Of a DNA stretch of 9,768 nt, positions 7,388-9,768 are shown in pieces. This stretch comes from an uncultured Verrucomicrobia subdivision 3 bacterium (GTDB lineage Bacteria; Verrucomicrobiota; Verrucomicrobiia; Limisphaerales; UBA11358). Position numbers and translations under genes: made by a program. The notes under the pieces were generated by a model that made no database searches, was not told the origin of the DNA, and saw only the letters and a list, made by a program, of their open reading frames with translations. The first letter of the stretch is position 1. Every line of letters begins with the position of its first letter. Location of the stretch: NCBI GenBank assembly GCA_903861445.1, contig CAIOUK010000236.1, positions 1-9,768 on the forward strand, in the 5' to 3' direction.

Positions 7388-7944
7388 GCAACCGCACTCC
7401 AAACTTAATCGGTCTGCGCACCGAAATGGAAAACCGTGGCTTCGCTTTGAACGCCAGCGGCAGCTACGTCTTGAGTTCGTTTGATGCCGATGAGTTGACC
7501 CGAGTGCAGCAAACTGATTTCTCGAAACTCAAATTCAGCGATGAGGATCATGTGGTGGTCGCCCACGGCCCCAAAGGCAGTCTGGCCAAACTCGCCCGAG
7601 TCACGAGCGATCGCAGGTTTGCCAAGTATGCGGGTAAATACATTTCCGTCGCATTAATCAACGGTGAAGTTTTTACCAAAGCCGAATTTATCCGTAGCCT
7701 TGTCCAGAATCCGACCCTACACGCTGTCCATGTTTCATCCGCCAAAGATTACTTCGGTATTCTTCACGGCGACCAATCAGCAAAATATAAAAGCCTGATT
7801 TATCCAGTTCCGAATGGATTTCTGACCCTTGACCTCGAAGAGAATCCGCCAGCGCAGGCATCTCACATGAAAACCCGCATCGTAGCAATTGATCCGCCGA
7901 AAGGCATGGCAGCGAAGGCGGATTTGCTCAAATTATTTCCCTGA
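7384..7944 (+). CDS. Hypothetical protein between drmD and drmMI (186 residues)
   Basis: I do not recognise this family. The ATG at 7384 overlaps the preceding stop as ATGA, and the stop (7942-7944) lies two bases before the drmMI start, so it is coupled on both sides. No signal peptide, membrane helix or cysteine is present. The sequence alternates short strands and helices: a helix at 7-19, strand-like stretches at 26-31, 55-61 and 86-91, a helix at 98-107, a strand at 112-117, and a proline-containing segment (138-157) before a short C-terminal helix ending AKADLLKLFP. No catalytic motif is evident, so a structural or DNA/protein-binding role is more likely than an enzyme. Codon use and composition match its neighbours, so it does not look like a late insertion into the operon. 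Confidence 0.8.
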   Translation: MSNRTPNLIGLRTEMENRGFALNASGSYVLSSFDADELTRVQQTDFSKLKFSDEDHVVVAHGPKGSLAKLARVTSDRRFAKYAGKYISVALINGEVFTKAEFIRSLVQNPTLHAVHVSSAKDYFGILHGDQSAKYKSLIYPVPNGFLTLDLEENPPAQASHMKTRIVAIDPPKGMAAKADLLKLFP

Positions 7945-7946
7945 CC

Positions 7947-9768
7947 ATGTCTGCCTACATCCCCAAAGACCCAGCACTCGTCGATCACTTGGCTTGGCTT
8001 GGCTATGTCCAACCCGAGGGCCTCGTGGTGTCAGCGCCGGCGTTGGTGGATGCTCAGGCCATCATTGACCGGGCACAACTCGGAGAGCTTCAGCGTCGTT
8101 TTACAGAGCAAGTCAGCGACCTGCCGGGCAGCGATGTTTTGGAAAAGCAGCCCGGCATCGAGAACATTCAAAAGTTCGTCACCGAATTTCTCGGCTGGCA
8201 ATACGAACTGCTCGTAGGTGTTGATGCGTCACGCCCGCTGCCAGAATCGCTTTCCATTTCACTGCCAGAATTTCAAGAAACGCTTCAGCCCTCGTTTGCG
8301 GTCAAGAATCCACACGCCAAAGAAGGTGCATCGCCTTGGTTGCTAGTCGTGCAATCCCACGCGACCAGCGTTGATCTCGACAAGCCCGTTGCCGCTTCCA
8401 ATCACAACTGGCACGCCTCTCCCGCGAAAAAATTCGAGCGTCTTCTCCGTGAAACTGGTGTGCCAATTGGCATACTCACCAACGGTAAGCAGTTCCGCCT
8501 CATTTACGCACCGCCAAAGGAAAATTCCGGTTCGTTGACATTCCCCGTTGGTGCGATGAGCGAAGTGAGCGGCCGCCTCATTCTCGGCGCGTTCCATTTA
8601 CTGCTGAATTCCTTCACGCTCTTCAACGCGCCCAGCGACGCTCGGTTGCCCGCGCTGCTTCAACGCAGTCGTGATTATCAAGCCAGCGTTTCAGAAGTTC
8701 TCGCGGAACAAGTCCTGCACGCGCTTTACGAATTGCTGCGGGGATTTGAAGCTGCTGATGAACGTGTCAAAGGTGCTCTCTTGCGTGAGCTCGCCACCAA
8801 AGATCCCTCCAACATCTACGGAGGTCTCGTCACCGTTCTGTTGCGGCTCGTGTTCACGCTCTTTGCCGAAGATCGTGGGTTGTTGCCCACGAGTGGGCTT
8901 TATGTGAATCACTATTCCGTGCGTGGACTGTTCGAGCGTCTCCGTGCCGATGCCGAGCGTTACCCGGACACGATGGATCATCGCTTTGGTGCGTGGGCGC
9001 AACTACTAGCCCTCTTCCGCATCATTCACGGCGGCTGCAAACATCCTGATCTTGAGATGCCTGCCCGCGCCGGACATTTGTTTGATCCCGACCGTTATCC
9101 ATTCCTCGAAGGCCGCGCCAACTACACTCAACCCATCGGTGCGCTGCCCCTCGTCAGTGACGGCACGATTCATCGCATCCTGGAAAAACTCTGCATACTC
9201 GAAGGCGAACGCGTCAGCTACCGCACGCTCGATGTCGAAGAAATCGGCTCAGTCTATCAGACCATCATGGGCTTTGGTGTTGAGACCGCTTCCGGCACGG
9301 CCATTGGGATCAAGGGTAAACGCAAGAACGGCGGTGTGCCGGCCTCGCCGGTTATTTATCTGGAATCGCTTCTCGAAGTCGCAGCCAAAGACCGCTCCAA
9401 GTGGCTCAAGGAAAATGCCGATACCGAACTCACTGGTGATGCTGACAAGAAATTAAAATCCGCTGCGTCCGTGGATGATCTCCTCGTTGCCTTGGAGAAG
9501 CGCATTGATCGCCACGCCACACCCGGACCGGTGGGCAAAAGTGGACTCGTCTTGCAACCCGGTGATGAACGTCGTCGCAGTGGTTCGCACTACACACCGC
9601 GTTCGTTCACCGAACCCATCGTCCGCAAGACGCTTGAACCGATTCTCAAACGCTTTGGTGAACAGCCCAAGCCGGAGCAGATTCTCGAACTCAAAATCTG
9701 CGACATCGCTGTGGGCAGTGCCGCATTCCTCGTTGAAACCTGCCGTCAGCTTGCCGATGTGCTCGTGA
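7947..9768 (+). CDS. drmMI: Class 1 DISARM adenine-N6 DNA methyltransferase DrmMI (5' part)
   Basis: The frame is open from ATG 7947 to the right edge, giving 607 codons with no stop; a TGA at 9766-9768 is out of frame. The protein resembles Eco57I/type IIG-like methyltransferases, and its place after drmD identifies it as DrmMI, which methylates host DNA so that DISARM spares it. Landmarks are a restriction-enzyme-like N-terminal block with ASPAKKFERLLRETGVPIGI (157-176) and LTNGKQFRLIYAPP (177-190), LLRLVFTLFAEDRGLLP (298-314), EEIGSVYQTIM (431-441), GSHYTP (546-551), and SAM motif I at DIAVGSAAFL (586-595). The last departs from the usual DPAxGSGxFL: Ile replaces Pro and Ala replaces Gly. 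The NPPY catalytic motif and target-recognition region must lie outside the window. It starts 2 bases after the previous stop, with no Shine-Dalgarno sequence. Confidence 0.87.
   Translation, partial: MSAYIPKDPALVDHLAWLGYVQPEGLVVSAPALVDAQAIIDRAQLGELQRRFTEQVSDLPGSDVLEKQPGIENIQKFVTEFLGWQYELLVGVDASRPLPESLSISLPEFQETLQPSFAVKNPHAKEGASPWLLVVQSHATSVDLDKPVAASNHNWHASPAKKFERLLRETGVPIGILTNGKQFRLIYAPPKENSGSLTFPVGAMSEVSGRLILGAFHLLLNSFTLFNAPSDARLPALLQRSRDYQASVSEVLAEQVLHALYELLRGFEAADERVKGALLRELATKDPSNIYGGLVTVLLRLVFTLFAEDRGLLPTSGLYVNHYSVRGLFERLRADAERYPDTMDHRFGAWAQLLALFRIIHGGCKHPDLEMPARAGHLFDPDRYPFLEGRANYTQPIGALPLVSDGTIHRILEKLCILEGERVSYRTLDVEEIGSVYQTIMGFGVETASGTAIGIKGKRKNGGVPASPVIYLESLLEVAAKDRSKWLKENADTELTGDADKKLKSAASVDDLLVALEKRIDRHATPGPVGKSGLVLQPGDERRRSGSHYTPRSFTEPIVRKTLEPILKRFGEQPKPEQILELKICDIAVGSAAFLVETCRQLADVLV
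7989..8003 (+). repeat. Pentanucleotide tandem repeat (TTGGC)x3 near the drmMI start
   Basis: Three perfect copies of TTGGC occupy codons 15-19 of drmMI (the LAWLG part of the protein). Gain or loss of one unit would shift the frame. Short tandem repeats near the 5' end of methyltransferase genes sometimes mediate phase variation, but three units is below the number usually needed, so chance is the default view. Confidence 0.5.

Noticed and set aside
9052..9456. 134-residue + strand open frame
   Set aside because: It overlaps drmMI in another frame; the drmMI frame is open throughout and carries the methyltransferase motifs. The serine- and proline-rich translation is typical of a shadow frame.
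9766..9768. TGA at the very end as the stop of drmMI
   Set aside because: drmMI codons start at positions divisible by three, so this TGA is out of frame; the gene is cut by the window edge.
1..9768. CRISPR arrays, tRNA or rRNA genes, insertion sequences
   Set aside because: I saw no regularly spaced repeats, cloverleaf-like segments, transposase text or paired terminal inverted repeats. Nearly all bases belong to the genes listed.

Overview
The window looks like part of a bacterial anti-phage defence island. It holds the start of a class 1 DISARM operon on the + strand and a divergent three-gene cassette on the - strand. The base composition is moderate. None of the seven complete or starting genes has a recognisable Shine-Dalgarno sequence, which suggests a lineage that uses such sites little (for example Bacteroidota, or perhaps Verrucomicrobiota). 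The host cannot be assigned from the sequence alone.

Layout. Bases 1-84 are probably the last 27 codons of a + strand gene lying mostly outside the window, followed by a strong intrinsic terminator (95-121, with a UUCG tetraloop). From 3320 back to 120 runs a tight - strand operon of three genes. The first is a three-Cys-motif protein (phage Gp37/Gp68 or DUF5131 family). The second is its usual partner TcmP, a methyltransferase-like protein. The third is an AlbA_2 (Schlafen-type) putative ATP-binding protein. The gaps are 3 and 24 bases. A 231-base divergent intergenic region (3321-3551) separates this cassette from the DISARM operon.

The + strand operon starts with drmD, the SNF2-like helicase of class 1 DISARM (3552-6791). 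Two small genes of unknown function follow (6788-7387 and 7384-7944), each overlapping the gene before it by ATGA. Next comes drmMI, the class 1 DISARM adenine methyltransferase (7947 onward), which runs off the right edge after 607 codons, just past SAM motif I. In known class 1 systems drmA, drmB and drmC follow, so they would be expected to the right.

How they work together. DISARM pairs host-DNA methylation (DrmMI) with helicase and nuclease parts that block incoming DNA. The two small genes lie between drmD and drmMI and are translationally coupled to them, so they are the best candidates for undescribed DISARM accessory subunits. The three-Cys/TcmP/AlbA_2 cassette may be an independent defence module sharing the island, or a partner system read from the same control region. 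Other oddities are a frameshift-like signal in drmD, a variant SAM motif in DrmMI and a small tandem repeat near the start of drmMI.
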